Shown one piece after another: positions 27,713-37,700 of a DNA stretch of 64,000 bases (the stretch's first letter is position 1; the number at the start of each line of letters is the position of its first letter). A program made the translations under genes and the position numbers. Source of the stretch: Pseudoxanthomonas sp. GM95 (GTDB lineage: Bacteria; Pseudomonadota; Gammaproteobacteria; Xanthomonadales; Xanthomonadaceae); assembly GCF_900109775.1 (NCBI RefSeq), contig NZ_FOAX01000002.1:806001-870000 (forward strand). Reading direction: 5' to 3'. Under the pieces are notes generated by a model. The model worked only from the letters and a program-made list of their open reading frames with translations, made no database searches and was not told the DNA's origin.

Positions 27713-28588
27713 ATGAGCGTTTTGATTGACAAGAACACCAAGGTGATCGTGCAGGGCTTCACTGGCCAGCAGGGCACCTTCCACGCCACCCAGATGGTCG
27801 AGTACGGCACCAAGGTCGTCGGCGGCGTGACCCCGGGCAAGGGCGGTACCACCCACATCGACCTGCCGGTGTTCAACACCGTCGCCGATGCCGTGGCCAG
27901 CACCGGCGCCAACGCCTCGGTGATCTACGTGCCGCCGCCGTTCGCGGCCGATGCGATCCTGGAAGCGGCGGCTGCCGGCATCAAGGTCATCGTCTGCATC
28001 ACCGAAGGCATCCCGGTGCTGGACATGCTGCGCGTCAAGAACGTGCTGACCCGCGCCCATCCGGACACCGTGCTGATCGGGCCGAACTGCCCGGGCGTCA
28101 TCACCCCGGGCGAGTGCAAGATCGGCATCATGCCGGGCCACATTCACAAGCCGGGCAAGATCGGCATCGTGTCGCGCTCGGGCACGCTGACCTATGAGGC
28201 GGTCGCCCAGACCACCGCGGTGGGTCTTGGCCAGTCCACCTGCATCGGCATCGGTGGCGACCCGATCAACGGCCTGAACTTCGTCGACTGCCTGAAGCTG
28301 TTCAACGAAGATCCGCAGACCGAGGGCATCATCATGGTCGGCGAAATCGGCGGCGACGCCGAGGAAGCCGGTGCGGAGTACATCAAGAACCACGTCAAGA
28401 AGCCGGTCGTCGGCTTCATCGCCGGTGCGTCGGCTCCGGCCGGCAAGCGCATGGGCCACGCCGGTGCGATCGCCTCGGGTGGCAAGGGCACGGCCGAAGG
28501 CAAGTTCGCGGCCATGGAAGCGGCCGGTGTCGTCACCGTCCGTTCGCCGGGCGACCTGGGCGCAGCCATCGCCAAGCTGGTGAAGTAA
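27713..28588 (+). CDS. sucD: Succinyl-CoA synthetase alpha subunit
   Basis: 291 residues. It binds CoA and carries the phosphorylated histidine; the segment [10 protein letters not shown] holds the active-site His. The N-terminal CoA-binding Rossmann domain starts at [15 protein letters not shown], and [20 protein letters not shown] is the family signature. Forms the alpha2beta2-type complex with SucC and is cotranscribed with it. A terminator follows 34 bp downstream. Confidence 0.98.
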   Translation: MSVLIDKNTKVIVQGFTGQQGTFHATQMVEYGTKVVGGVTPGKGGTTHIDLPVFNTVADAVASTGANASVIYVPPPFAADAILEAAAAGIKVIVCITEGIPVLDMLRVKNVLTRAHPDTVLIGPNCPGVITPGECKIGIMPGHIHKPGKIGIVSRSGTLTYEAVAQTTAVGLGQSTCIGIGGDPINGLNFVDCLKLFNEDPQTEGIIMVGEIGGDAEEAGAEYIKNHVKKPVVGFIAGASAPAGKRMGHAGAIASGGKGTAEGKFAAMEAAGVVTVRSPGDLGAAIAKLVK

Positions 28589-28621
28589 GCCGCAAGCCGC
28601 GTGCTTGATCGGTTGTTCGAC

Positions 28622-28650
28622 ACGGGTCGCCTTCGGGCGGCCCGTTGTCG
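28622..28650 (+). terminator. Terminator after sucCD
   Basis: Ten-base-pair stem with one G-U wobble (ACGGGTCGCC / GGCGGCCCGT) and a TTCG loop, followed by TGTCGTTT. Confidence 0.7.
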
Positions 28651-28725
28651 TTTCAGGCGCAGGCGTTTCGCGATTCGGTGTGCATGGGCGCAAAATGCAG
28701 CCCGTTCTTCTCACTGCCTAGCCCC

Positions 28726-29433
28726 ATGCGTCTGCTCGCGTTTGAAACCTCCACCGAAGCCTGTTCCGTGGCCCTGCATGTCGACGGGCAGGTGATCGAG
28801 CGTTTCGAGGTCGCACCGCGCCGCCACGCGGAGTTGTCGTTGCCGTGGGCGCAGGCGCTGCTGGACCAGGCAGGCGTGGTCAAGTCACAGCTGGATGCGA
28901 TCGCGGTCGGGCGCGGTCCCGGCGCGTTCACTGGCGTGCGCCTGGCGATTGCGCTGGGGCAGGGGATGGCGCTGGCGCTGGACCGACCGTTGATCGCGAT
29001 TTCGACTCTGCAGGCGTTGGCCCTGCGTGCGCCGCAGGACGCGGGTCGGATCGTCGCCGCCATCGATGCGCGCATGGGCGAAGTCTATGCGGCCTGTTAT
29101 CAGCGCGCCGGTGATGTGCTGGAGGCGCTGGATCGCGAAGTGGTCGCCGCACCGGGCGCCGTGCAGCTGGCCGATGCGCAGGGGGCTTGGCATGCCGTTG
29201 GGACGGGGTTCGCGGCAGCGGAAGGCGAGCTGGTGAATCGCTTTGGCGCGCAGCTGGCCAGCGTTGATGCCGGCGCGCTGCCGCGTGCCGCCGATGTTGC
29301 CGCGCTGGCTGTGGCGGCATACGCGCGTGGCGATCGCACCTCACCGGAACTGGTCGAGCCGGCCTATCTGCGCAACAACGTGGCGCTGACCCTGGAAGAA
29401 CAGCAGGCGGCGCGCGCTGCAAAGCAGGGCTGA
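28726..29433 (+). CDS. tsaB: tRNA threonylcarbamoyladenosine synthesis protein TsaB
   Basis: 235 residues from ATG 28726, where conserved sequence begins (MRLLAFETSTEACSVAL). ASKHA-fold protein that scaffolds TsaD and TsaE in making the t6A modification of ANN-decoding tRNAs. Motifs IAVGRGPGAFTGVRLAI and IAAIDARMGEVYAA are diagnostic. The open frame upstream overlaps the sucD terminator and is not used. Converges with the TonB-like gene. Confidence 0.93.
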   Translation: MRLLAFETSTEACSVALHVDGQVIERFEVAPRRHAELSLPWAQALLDQAGVVKSQLDAIAVGRGPGAFTGVRLAIALGQGMALALDRPLIAISTLQALALRAPQDAGRIVAAIDARMGEVYAACYQRAGDVLEALDREVVAAPGAVQLADAQGAWHAVGTGFAAAEGELVNRFGAQLASVDAGALPRAADVAALAVAAYARGDRTSPELVEPAYLRNNVALTLEEQQAARAAKQG

Positions 29434-29495
29434 AGCGTTCGGGCACGTTGGCCCGGCGTCTGAGTGAAGTGGCGCGCTCGGAATCGATGATCTCG

Positions 29496-29514
29496 CCGCC
29501 GCACGGCACGGCGG
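29496..29514. repeat. Weak hairpin between tsaB and the TonB-like gene
   Basis: CCGCCG / CGGCGG with a 7-base loop, no T tract. Possibly a transcript end for the convergent pair. Confidence 0.25.
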
Positions 29515-29556
29515 AAAGTGTTCGCCAAAGGCGTGCGCCGCGATGCCGCGTCTTAC

Positions 29557-30429
29557 TTACTGATCGCGGATCTCGCCACCCGGCAGGAACACCCAGGTGC
29601 GGGTGACGTGCAGGATGTCGATGTTCTCTTCGGTCTTGGGCAGGGCGGGGAAGGGCGCCGACAAGGTCACGATCCGCAGCGCGGTCGAATCGAGCAGCGG
29701 CACGCCGCTGGACTGGATGATGCGGCTCTGCTCGATACTGCCGTCGCGGCGCACCGCCACCGAAATCACCACCTGGCCGGAGAGTCGCTTGCGCCGCGCT
29801 TCGTCCGGGTAGTTGAGGTTGCCCACGCGCTCGGCGCGGTCCACCCAGGCGCGCAGGTAGTTGGCCCACTCGTACTCGCGCGTGCTGGCGGAAACGAACT
29901 TACGCTTTGGACGCTTGGCGTACAGCTCCGAGCGCAGGTGGATTTCGGCGGCCAGGCGCGCCATCTCCATGTCGTGCTCGATCTTCTGTTCGCCCTGCGG
30001 CAGGTCGGGACGATCGGGCTGCGGCCGGGCTTCCTGCGGCGGCACGGTCACGTCCGAGTCGCGGGTGGTGATCACGCGCGCCTGCGGCGGCGGGGCCGCA
30101 TCGGGCGTCTGCGCGCGCAGCGGTTCCGGCGCGACGCCGGCTTCGGGCTGGGGGACCCAGCCGGCCTGGGCTTCGCGCGGGCGCTGGGACTTGTCGGCGT
30201 CGCCGCCGCCCTGCTGGTTGGCCGCGGCCAGGAAGTCCGCCTGCTTGGGCGTCAGCGGCGTGCTGGTTTGGCTGAGGATGACGTCCAGTGTCGGCATCAC
30301 CGGTGCGTCGTCGTCCAAAGCGAATCCCAGCCCCAGCAGCACGATCCCATGCAGCAGCACCGACAGCGCCAGGGTGGCGCCCAGTCGTGCGTTCTCGTCG
30401 ATCCTCGGCGCGGCCAACTGCGCGGACAT
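29557..30429 (-). CDS. TonB-like energy transducer
   Basis: 290 residues. One N-terminal TM helix (about 17-38), a periplasmic linker rich in Pro, Gln and acidic residues (about 45-150), and a C-terminal TonB-type domain (about 200-290) with the typical YPDEARRKRLSGQVVISVAV segment. TonB proteins pass proton-motive energy from ExbB/ExbD to outer-membrane receptors. No exbBD genes are adjacent, and many TonB-like proteins exist in this family, so the partner is unknown. It starts 1 bp after the gshB stop. Confidence 0.85.
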   Translation of the reverse strand: MSAQLAAPRIDENARLGATLALSVLLHGIVLLGLGFALDDDAPVMPTLDVILSQTSTPLTPKQADFLAAANQQGGGDADKSQRPREAQAGWVPQPEAGVAPEPLRAQTPDAAPPPQARVITTRDSDVTVPPQEARPQPDRPDLPQGEQKIEHDMEMARLAAEIHLRSELYAKRPKRKFVSASTREYEWANYLRAWVDRAERVGNLNYPDEARRKRLSGQVVISVAVRRDGSIEQSRIIQSSGVPLLDSTALRIVTLSAPFPALPKTEENIDILHVTRTWVFLPGGEIRDQ

Positions 30430-30430
30430 C

Positions 30431-31381
30431 TCAGGCAGCCAGCTTGCGCTCGATGGCGTCGAACAGCAGGCCGGCGATGTTCAGGCCGAACTGCGCGTCC
30501 AGCTCGCGCACGCAGGTCGGGCTGGTGACGTTGACCTCGGTCAGGTAATCGCCGATGACGTCCAGGCCGACGAACAGCATGCCGTGCGCCTTCATCGCCG
30601 GGCCGACCTGCTGGGCGATCCAGCGGTCGCGTTCGCTGATCGGGCGGCCTTCGCCGCGGCCGCCGGCGGCCAGGTTGCCGCGGAACTCATCGCCCTGCGG
30701 GATGCGCGCCAGGCAGTAGTCGACCACTTCGCCATCGACCAGCAGCACGCGCTTGTCGCCCGCGGTGATGTCCGGAATGAACTTCTGCGCCAGGGCCAGT
30801 TTGCGGCCGCCGTCGGTCAGGGTTTCCAGAATCACGTTGAGGTTGGGGTCGCCGGTGCCGCTGCGGAAGATCGAGCGCCCGCCCATGCCGTCCAGCGGCT
30901 TGAGCACGGCCTGACCGTGTTCCAGCACAAAGGCCTTCAGCTCGGCGGCGTTGCGGCTGACGCGGGTTGGCGGGCAGCACTGCGGGAAGAGCAGCGCGGC
31001 GAGCTTCTCGTTGTAATCCCGCAGGCCCTGCGGATTGTTGACCACCAAGGCGCCGGCGTTCTGTGCGACGTCCAGTACCTGGGTGTCGTAGATGAACTCC
31101 GCATCCACCGGCGGGTCCTTGCGCATCAGCACGACCTGGCCGGGGCCGAAGGTCCATTCGACCTCCGCACCCAAGGTGAACCAGCCGGCCTTGTCGTCGG
31201 TGACCGTCAACCGCGCGGTGCGGGCAAGCGCTTGGCCGCCACGCAGCGACAGGCCGCCGGGGATCACATAGTGGAGTCGGTGGCCGCGGCGCTGGGCTTC
31301 CAGCAACATGGCAAAAGTGGTGTCCTTGGCGATCTTGATCGACCCGATGGGGTCCATCACCACGATGACGTCGACGCTCAT
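30431..31381 (-). CDS. gshB: Glutathione synthetase
   Basis: 316 residues, ATP-grasp ligase that joins gamma-glutamylcysteine and glycine to glutathione in the cytosol. The N terminus (VIVVMDPIGSIKIAKDTTFAML) and the stretches KPLDGMGGRSIFR and NVTSPTCVREL are family landmarks. It is cotranscribed with the TonB-like gene and divergent from pilG. Confidence 0.97.
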   Translation of the reverse strand: MSVDVIVVMDPIGSIKIAKDTTFAMLLEAQRRGHRLHYVIPGGLSLRGGQALARTARLTVTDDKAGWFTLGAEVEWTFGPGQVVLMRKDPPVDAEFIYDTQVLDVAQNAGALVVNNPQGLRDYNEKLAALLFPQCCPPTRVSRNAAELKAFVLEHGQAVLKPLDGMGGRSIFRSGTGDPNLNVILETLTDGGRKLALAQKFIPDITAGDKRVLLVDGEVVDYCLARIPQGDEFRGNLAAGGRGEGRPISERDRWIAQQVGPAMKAHGMLFVGLDVIGDYLTEVNVTSPTCVRELDAQFGLNIAGLLFDAIERKLAA

Positions 31382-31487
31382 GGATAGGTGCAGGGGAGGC
31401 AGTCAGCAGGCGGCGATGGTAACAGGCGGCGAACGCGCTCCGTTCTGCTATCTACGTCACACAGCGTGCTGAACCCGCTGCGCCGTC

Positions 31488-31517
31488 TTGACAGGCCGCG
31501 TCGCCGGGTGGGATATA
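31488..31517 (+). promoter_or_regulatory. Candidate sigma-70 promoter of the pilG-chp cluster
   Basis: A perfect -35 (TTGACA, 31488-31493) is followed after 18 bases by GATATA (31512-31517), about 58 bases before the pilG ATG. A TATAGA two bases later is an alternative -10. Confidence 0.55.
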
Positions 31518-31574
31518 GACGCCTTCGCAGCGGTGCCAACCATGAAGCGCCGCGCGCAAGGGGAATGATCTGCG

Positions 31575-31976
31575 ATGACAGACAATGACAGCCAGGCCGG
31601 CGGTTTCAGCGGCCTGCGGGTGATGGTGATCGATGATTCGAAGACCATCCGCCGCACCGCCGAAACCCTGCTCAAGCGCGAAGGGTGCGATGTCGTGACC
31701 GCGACAGATGGCTTCGAAGCGCTGGCCAAGATCGCGGATCAGCAGCCGCAGATCATCTTCGTGGACATCATGATGCCGCGCCTGGATGGCTACCAGACCT
31801 GCGCGCTGATCAAGAACAATCAGGTCTTCAAGTCGACGCCGGTGATCATGCTGTCCTCCAAGGATGGCCTGTTCGACAAGGCGCGCGGCCGCATCGTCGG
31901 CTCCGAGCAATACCTCACCAAGCCCTTCACCCGTGAGGAACTGCTCGACGCCATCCGCACCCACGTGGCCGCCTGA
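31575..31976 (+). CDS. pilG: Pil-Chp single-domain response regulator PilG
   Basis: 133 residues, one receiver domain: acidic pair Asp20-Asp21 (MVIDDSKTI), phospho-acceptor Asp64 (FVDIMMPRLDGY), conserved switch Ser/Thr region (MLSSKDG) and Lys (YLTKPF). There is no output domain. PilG receives phosphate from ChpA and stimulates pilus extension in the well-studied Pseudomonas system. It is the first gene of the cluster, with a candidate promoter in the gap to gshB. In Pseudomonas pilH follows; here a 24-codon frame and then pilI follow. Confidence 0.95.
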   Translation: MTDNDSQAGGFSGLRVMVIDDSKTIRRTAETLLKREGCDVVTATDGFEALAKIADQQPQIIFVDIMMPRLDGYQTCALIKNNQVFKSTPVIMLSSKDGLFDKARGRIVGSEQYLTKPFTREELLDAIRTHVAA

Positions 31977-31991
31977 GCCTAGGGAAACGCC

Positions 31992-32066
31992 ATGGACGCC
32001 GCTTCCCTCACCCGACATCTTGCGACTGACCATGCCCGCCTGGGCCTGACCGAGGCAGGGGCATGA
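31992..32066 (+). CDS. Short open frame (24 residues) between pilG and pilI
   Basis: ATG 31992 has a passable ribosome site (AGGGA, 6 bases upstream). The frame ends in a TGA that overlaps the pilI ATG (ATGA), the pattern of coupled translation. The peptide (MDAASLTRHLATDHARLGL...) has no similarity I recognise. It may be a leader that couples pilI to pilG, a remnant, or chance. It occupies the place where pilH sits in the Pseudomonas cluster but does not look like a receiver domain. Confidence 0.35.
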   Translation: MDAASLTRHLATDHARLGLTEAGA

Positions 32067-32596
32067 TCCGCACACCGTTCGACATCCTGGCCGACTACGA
32101 GCGTCGCAGCCTGGCCCATGCCGTGGTTCTGCCGGAGGTGCGTACCAGCGCCGACCAGTGGCGCGGCGTGGCCTATCGCATCGGCTCGCGCCGGCTGGTG
32201 TCCAGCTTCGATGAAGTGGTGGAGATCGTGCCGATCCCGCCAGTGACGCCGGTGCCGGGCGCGCAGCCCTGGCTGCTGGGCGTGGGCAACCTGCGCGGCA
32301 ATCTGTTCCCGGTGATCGACCTCAAGCAGTTCCTGCAGGGCGAGCGCACCGTGCTGCACGAAGGCCAGCGCGTGCTGGTCATGCGCCAGGCCGGCGGCGA
32401 CGTGGCGCTGACCATCGACGAGCTGTACGGGCAGCGCAGCTTCGGCACCGAGCAGGCGACCGCGCCGGGCGCGCTGGCCGATGGGCGGTTCGGGCATTTC
32501 GTATCGCAGGCCTTCGCCAGTGATGGACAGGATTGGGGGGTGTTCGCGTTGTCGTTGCTGGCGCGCACGCCGGAGTTCAGGCACGCCGCTCAGTAA
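32063..32596 (+). CDS. pilI: CheW-like coupling protein PilI
   Basis: 177 residues with one CheW domain (about 30-170). Characteristic stretches are WRGVAYRIGSRRLV, the WLLGVGNLRGNLFPVIDLKQF core and LTIDELYGQRSF. It links the receptor PilJ to the kinase ChpA at the cell pole. Start overlaps the short upstream frame. 76 bp separate it from pilJ. Confidence 0.93.
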   Translation: MIRTPFDILADYERRSLAHAVVLPEVRTSADQWRGVAYRIGSRRLVSSFDEVVEIVPIPPVTPVPGAQPWLLGVGNLRGNLFPVIDLKQFLQGERTVLHEGQRVLVMRQAGGDVALTIDELYGQRSFGTEQATAPGALADGRFGHFVSQAFASDGQDWGVFALSLLARTPEFRHAAQ

Positions 32597-32672
32597 GCGC
32601 GTTGTCGATGGTCGCCAGGCTGGGGAAGCCGCGATCGATGTTCATTGATGCAATTTTTCCAGGGGTATAGGA

Positions 32673-34706
32673 ATGAGTACTGCGGCGGAAACTCCCAAGG
32701 CCAGGCTCGGCGGCATGGGAACCACGTTCTGGGCGATCCTGCTGGTCGCCTCGTTCCTGCTCGTGGCGGCCAATACGGCCGTGTCCACCTACCAGGGCAG
32801 CCGTCTTTCCGGCGCCGGGACCAGCGCGGCTGACCTGCAGGTGCTCTCGCAGCAGCTGGCCAACCAGGGCAGCGAGGCGGTCAACGGCAACGCCGAGGCC
32901 TACACCGCGTTCAAGGCGACCCGCGGCCAGATCAACCAGAACATCGCCTCGCTGCAGTCGCGCTTCGGCCAGGAGCCGGGCGTGAAGAGCGCGCTGGACC
33001 AGCTGCTGGGCACCTGGAAGCCGCTCGATACCAGCGCCAACCAGATCGTCACCGCCGAACCGGCCGTGCTGGCGCTCTCGGGCAATGCCAACCGCTTCGG
33101 CGCGCAGGTGCCGCAGCTGCAGGCCCAGCTCAACGAAGTGGTACGCGCCATGTCCGCCAGCGGCGCGCCGGCCTCGCAGGTCTACAGCGCCCTGCAGGAA
33201 GTGGTGGTCGCCGGCCGCATGGCCCGCAACGTGACTGAAATGCGCGCCGGCGGCAGCACCGCCACGATGGCCGGCGACGCGCTAGCCCGTGACGCGCTGG
33301 TGTTCGGCCAGGTGCTCGACGGCCTGCGTAGCGGCAACGAGGAACTGGGCATCTCGCCGCTGCGCGCGCCGGCCGCGCTGGAAGCGCTGGAGCAGTCGCA
33401 GACCCTGTGGACCAGCATGAAACGCGACCTGGACGCGATCCTGGGCAGCTCGCGCAACCTGTTTGCCGCGCAGGCCGCCTCGACCGCCATCACCGATGGC
33501 TCGGGCAAGATGCTCGACGACAGCAAATCGCTGTTCAACGCGTTCTCCGCGTTCGGCTCGGTGCGCGATACGCGCCTGTTCCCGAACCTCTGGTACACCA
33601 TCGTCGGCGGCGCGGTGCTGGTCATCTCGCTGATCGCGCTGCTCTACAGCCTGTACGCCGGCAGCCGCCGCGAGCAGGAAAGCCGCTACCAGACCCAGGT
33701 CGAGTACAACAGCCGCAACCAGCAGGCGATCATGCGGCTGCTGGACGAAATCTCCTCGCTCGGCGAAGGCGACCTGACGGTCAAGGCCTCGGTCACCGAA
33801 GACATGACCGGCGCGATCGCAGACGCCATCAACTACGCCGTGGACGAGCTGCGCAACCTGGTGACCACGATCAACGACACCTCGGTGCAGGTGGCCGCTT
33901 CGACCCAGGAAACCCAGGCCACCGCGCTGCAGCTGGCCGAGGCGGCCAACCACCAGGCCGAACAGATCACCACCGCGTCGGATCGCATCAACGAGATCGC
34001 GGTCAGCATCGAAGAGGTCTCGCGCAACTCCACCGATTCGGCCGAAGTGGCGCAGCGCTCGGTGCTGATCGCCACCGAGGGCGCCGGCGTGGTCCGCGAG
34101 ACCATCCGCGGCATGGACCAGATCCGCGACCAGATCCAGGAAACCTCCAAGCGCATCAAGCGCCTGGGCGAGTCCTCGCAGGAGATCGGCTCGGTGGTGG
34201 AACTGATCAACGACATTTCCGAGCAGACCAACATCCTGGCACTCAACGCCGCGGTGCAGGCGGCTTCGGCCGGTGAGGCCGGCCGCGGTTTCGCCGTGGT
34301 GGCTGACGAAGTGCAGCGCCTGGCAGAACGCACCTCCGGCGCGACCCGCCGCATCGAATCGCTGGTCCAGGCCATTCAGGCTGACACCAACGAGGCGGTC
34401 AGCTCGATGGAGCAGACCACCTCCGAAGTGGTGTCCGGCGCGCGCCTGGCCGAAGATGCCGGTACCGCCCTGGGCGAGATCGAGCGCGTGTCCAGCGACT
34501 TGAACGAACTCATCAAGAACATCTCGACCGCTGCCCAGCAGCAGTCGAGCGCGGCGTTGGACATCACCCAGACCATGGGCGTGATCCGGCGCATCACGTC
34601 GCAGACCTCGCAGGGTGCGGGGCAGACGGCCGAGTCCATCGGACACCTGACGCAGTTGGCTTCCGACCTGCGTCGTTCGGTGGCCGACTTCAAGCTGCCG
34701 GGCTGA
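32673..34706 (+). CDS. pilJ: Methyl-accepting chemotaxis protein PilJ
   Basis: 677 residues. TM1 about 14-35, a mostly helical periplasmic sensor (about 36-308, PilJ-type four-helix region), TM2 about 309-331, HAMP (about 335-405) and a long signalling coiled coil. The hairpin tip is EQTNILALNAAVQAASAG followed by AGRGFAVVADEVQRL. In Pseudomonas PilJ senses pilus retraction or surface contact and drives ChpA. An Ala/Glu/Gln-rich coil could hold methylation sites, but no pilK-type methyltransferase gene is adjacent. Confidence 0.96.
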   Translation: MSTAAETPKARLGGMGTTFWAILLVASFLLVAANTAVSTYQGSRLSGAGTSAADLQVLSQQLANQGSEAVNGNAEAYTAFKATRGQINQNIASLQSRFGQEPGVKSALDQLLGTWKPLDTSANQIVTAEPAVLALSGNANRFGAQVPQLQAQLNEVVRAMSASGAPASQVYSALQEVVVAGRMARNVTEMRAGGSTATMAGDALARDALVFGQVLDGLRSGNEELGISPLRAPAALEALEQSQTLWTSMKRDLDAILGSSRNLFAAQAASTAITDGSGKMLDDSKSLFNAFSAFGSVRDTRLFPNLWYTIVGGAVLVISLIALLYSLYAGSRREQESRYQTQVEYNSRNQQAIMRLLDEISSLGEGDLTVKASVTEDMTGAIADAINYAVDELRNLVTTINDTSVQVAASTQETQATALQLAEAANHQAEQITTASDRINEIAVSIEEVSRNSTDSAEVAQRSVLIATEGAGVVRETIRGMDQIRDQIQETSKRIKRLGESSQEIGSVVELINDISEQTNILALNAAVQAASAGEAGRGFAVVADEVQRLAERTSGATRRIESLVQAIQADTNEAVSSMEQTTSEVVSGARLAEDAGTALGEIERVSSDLNELIKNISTAAQQQSSAALDITQTMGVIRRITSQTSQGAGQTAESIGHLTQLASDLRRSVADFKLPG

Positions 34707-34768
34707 GGATCGACAAGGATGAAGTGCATCAGCAACAACACGGCCGTGACCGGCATGCGGGGCCAGCG

Positions 34769-37700
34769 ATGAGCGCCCTGCGCGAGGCGATGAGCCACGC
34801 CGTGCTCGGCTGGGTCAAGCCGGAGCTGGACCAGACCCTGCGCCTGGTCCGCGGCGAGATCGAATCCTTTGCCGACAACCCGGCCGACACCTCGCGCATG
34901 CATGTGTGCGTGGGTTATCTGCACCAGGTGCAGGGCACGCTGCACATGGTCGAGCTGTACGCCCCGGCGATGGTCGCCGAGGAGCTGGAAAAGCTCGCCC
35001 AGGCGCTGCAGGCCGGCCAGGTGGCCGATGCCGATGAGGCTTGCGCCACGCTGATGCGCGGCACCGTGCTGCTGCCCGATTACCTGGAGCGCCTGCAGAG
35101 CGGCCATCGCGACATTCCGATCGTGCTGCTGCCGCTGCTCAACGACATCCGCGCCTCACGCGGCGAGACCGGCTTGAGCGAGAGCGTGCTGTTCGCGCCC
35201 GATCTCAACCGCCCGCTGCCGCAGGACGTGCCGGCGATCGAGCCGATGCCAGGCAACACCCGCGACACCCGCTTCGCCCAGGCGCACGAGCACCTGGAGC
35301 GCGTCCTGGCTCACTGGCCTGAAGACGGCGCACCGGCCGATGCGAGCGCGCTGGTCGCGGTGCTGATGCCGCTGCAGCGCCTGACCCAGCACACCGCCGT
35401 GCGGCGCATGCTGTGGGTGGCGGTGAGCGTGGCCGAAGCCTTGCGCGATGGCGCGCTCGCGCCGACACCGGCCCTGCAGCAGGGCTTCACCGGCGTGCTG
35501 CGCGCGGTGCGCCAGATCAAGCAGGGCGTGGTGCCCGGCGCAGCGCCGGGCCAGGAACCGACCCGCCAGTTGCTCTACCAGGTGGCCCATTCGCCGGCGA
35601 TGCACCCAGCGCTGGACGACCTGCGCAAGGCCTTCGACCTGGAAGCCGCGGCTTCGCCGAGCGAAGCCGAACTCGAACACGCCCGCAGCAGCATCAGCGG
35701 CCGTAACCGCGCGCTGCTCGACACGGTCGGCGGTGCGGTCAAGGAAGAGCTGATGCGCGTCAAGGACGCGCTGGACCTGCAGCTGCGCACCGGGGCCGAC
35801 ATCGCCGGGCTGGCGCCGCAGGTCACCCAGCTGGCCAGCGTTGCCGACACCTTGGGCATGATGGGCCTGGGACTGGCGCGCAACGTCGTGCTGCAGCAGC
35901 GCGACTCGCTGGCCGAGCTGGTCGATGGCCGGCGCGCCGCGGAAGAGGGCGCGCTGATGGACATCGCCGGCGCGCTGCTCTACGTCGATGCGTCGCTGGA
36001 CGACCAGGTCACGCACCTGGGCGAGAACACCGCGCCCGACACGCAGACCGTCGAAGCCCAGCGTACCGTCGAGGCGCTGGCCGGCGAGGCGATCCGCAAC
36101 TTCTCCGAAGCGCGGCAGCAGTTCGTCGCCTTCATCGAAACCGGTTGGGACCACGACCAGCTGCAGGACATGCCGCGCCTGCTGGGCGAGGTCGGCGGCG
36201 CCCTGCGCATGCTGGAACTGGAAGAGCCGGCCGATTATCTGGAAGGCGTGCGCCGCTACATCGGCACCGAACTGATCCAGCGCCAGCGCGTGCCCGGTGG
36301 CGCGCAGCTGGACACGCTGGCCGATGCGATGGCTAGCCTGGAGTACTACCTGGAGGCGCTGCGCGAGCATCGTCCCAACCGCGAGGAAATCCTCGGCATC
36401 ACCCGTTCCAGCCTGGAAACGCTGCGCTACTGGCCGCTGCCGTCCGAGCAGGACGCGCCGGCGCCGATGGCGCTTGCACCGCAGGACGACGCGCCTGCCG
36501 TGCAACGCGACGCGACGCCGCTGACGTTCGCGCCTGCGCCCGAGTTCACCGCCGACGCGCTCGATTCGAGCCCGATCGATTCCGCCGACGAGGCACCCGC
36601 GTTCTCGATCGAACGCGCGCCGGAACTGCCTGAATTTGTGCCGGCGCAGGCTTCCGATAACGGTTTTGATCCGGTGGCGGGTGAGTTTGACGCGCTCGCG
36701 CCGACGGCTGCGGAGGAGGCGGATCAGATCGACGCGGCATTCGCATCAGACGAGGCTGCGCTGGTGGAAGCTGCGTTCGAACCGGTGTCGCCGGTCGCGT
36801 CCGAGGTCGAATCCGGCGCCGATGTACCGGTCGCGTTCGATGCGGGCGACGATGCGCCGGTGGCCCATGAGGCCGAGCCTGAAGTGGCGCCGGTCTTCGA
36901 GCTTCCTGTCGATGGTCTGGTGTCGCCTGAGCCGCCCGAATTGCCCGCGTTCACCGAGCCGACGCCTGAGCCGGTGGCGGAAGTGGCGCCATCGTTCGAC
37001 GCTGCGTTCGAGCCAGAGACGATCGAGCCGGAATCCGTCGCGGCCGATGCGCTGGAAGCGCCGATCGATTCGTTCGATGTCGAAGCGATCGAGATGATCG
37101 AAGCGACCGACGTAGTCACGCCGGCTGAAGCCATCGAGCCCATCAATGCTGGCAACGCCGTCGAGGCGATCGACGCCACGGACGTTGCGCTCGCCGACAA
37201 CGGCCAGCTGCTGGAAGGGGGTTTCGACCTCACCGGCAACGACATCGACGACGAAATCCGCGATGTCTTCCTCGAAGAGTTCGACGAGGAGATCGGCAAC
37301 CTGCGCGAAATGCTGCCGGCCTGGACCAGCCACGTCGAAAACCTCGACCGCCTGCGTCCGATCCGCCGCGTCTTCCACACGCTCAAGGGCAGCGGCCGCC
37401 TGGTCGGTGCGCGCCTGCTGGGCGAGTTCGCGTGGAAGATCGAGAACATGCTCAACCGCGTGCTGGACGGCTCGCGTCCCGCATCGCCGGCCGTCGTCGC
37501 GCTGCTGGAACAGGCCACCGACACGCTGCCGCAGCTCAATGCCGCGCTGCGCGGCCACACTGGCGTGCAGGCCGACCTGGCCGGCATCGAGGCGATGGCC
37601 GATCGCGTGGCCGCAGGCGAGGACGTGTTCTATCGCCCGCAGGCAACGGCGCAGGCACCGGCTGCGGTCGAAGCCCCAACGGAAGCGACCGCCGCGCCCG

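Noticed and set aside
31977-32062. Possible pilH between pilG and pilI
   Set aside because: Only 86 bp are available and no receiver-domain motif is present in any frame.
33282-34646. 454-codon open frame antisense to pilJ
   Set aside because: Shadow of the receptor gene; no recognisable motif or ribosome site.
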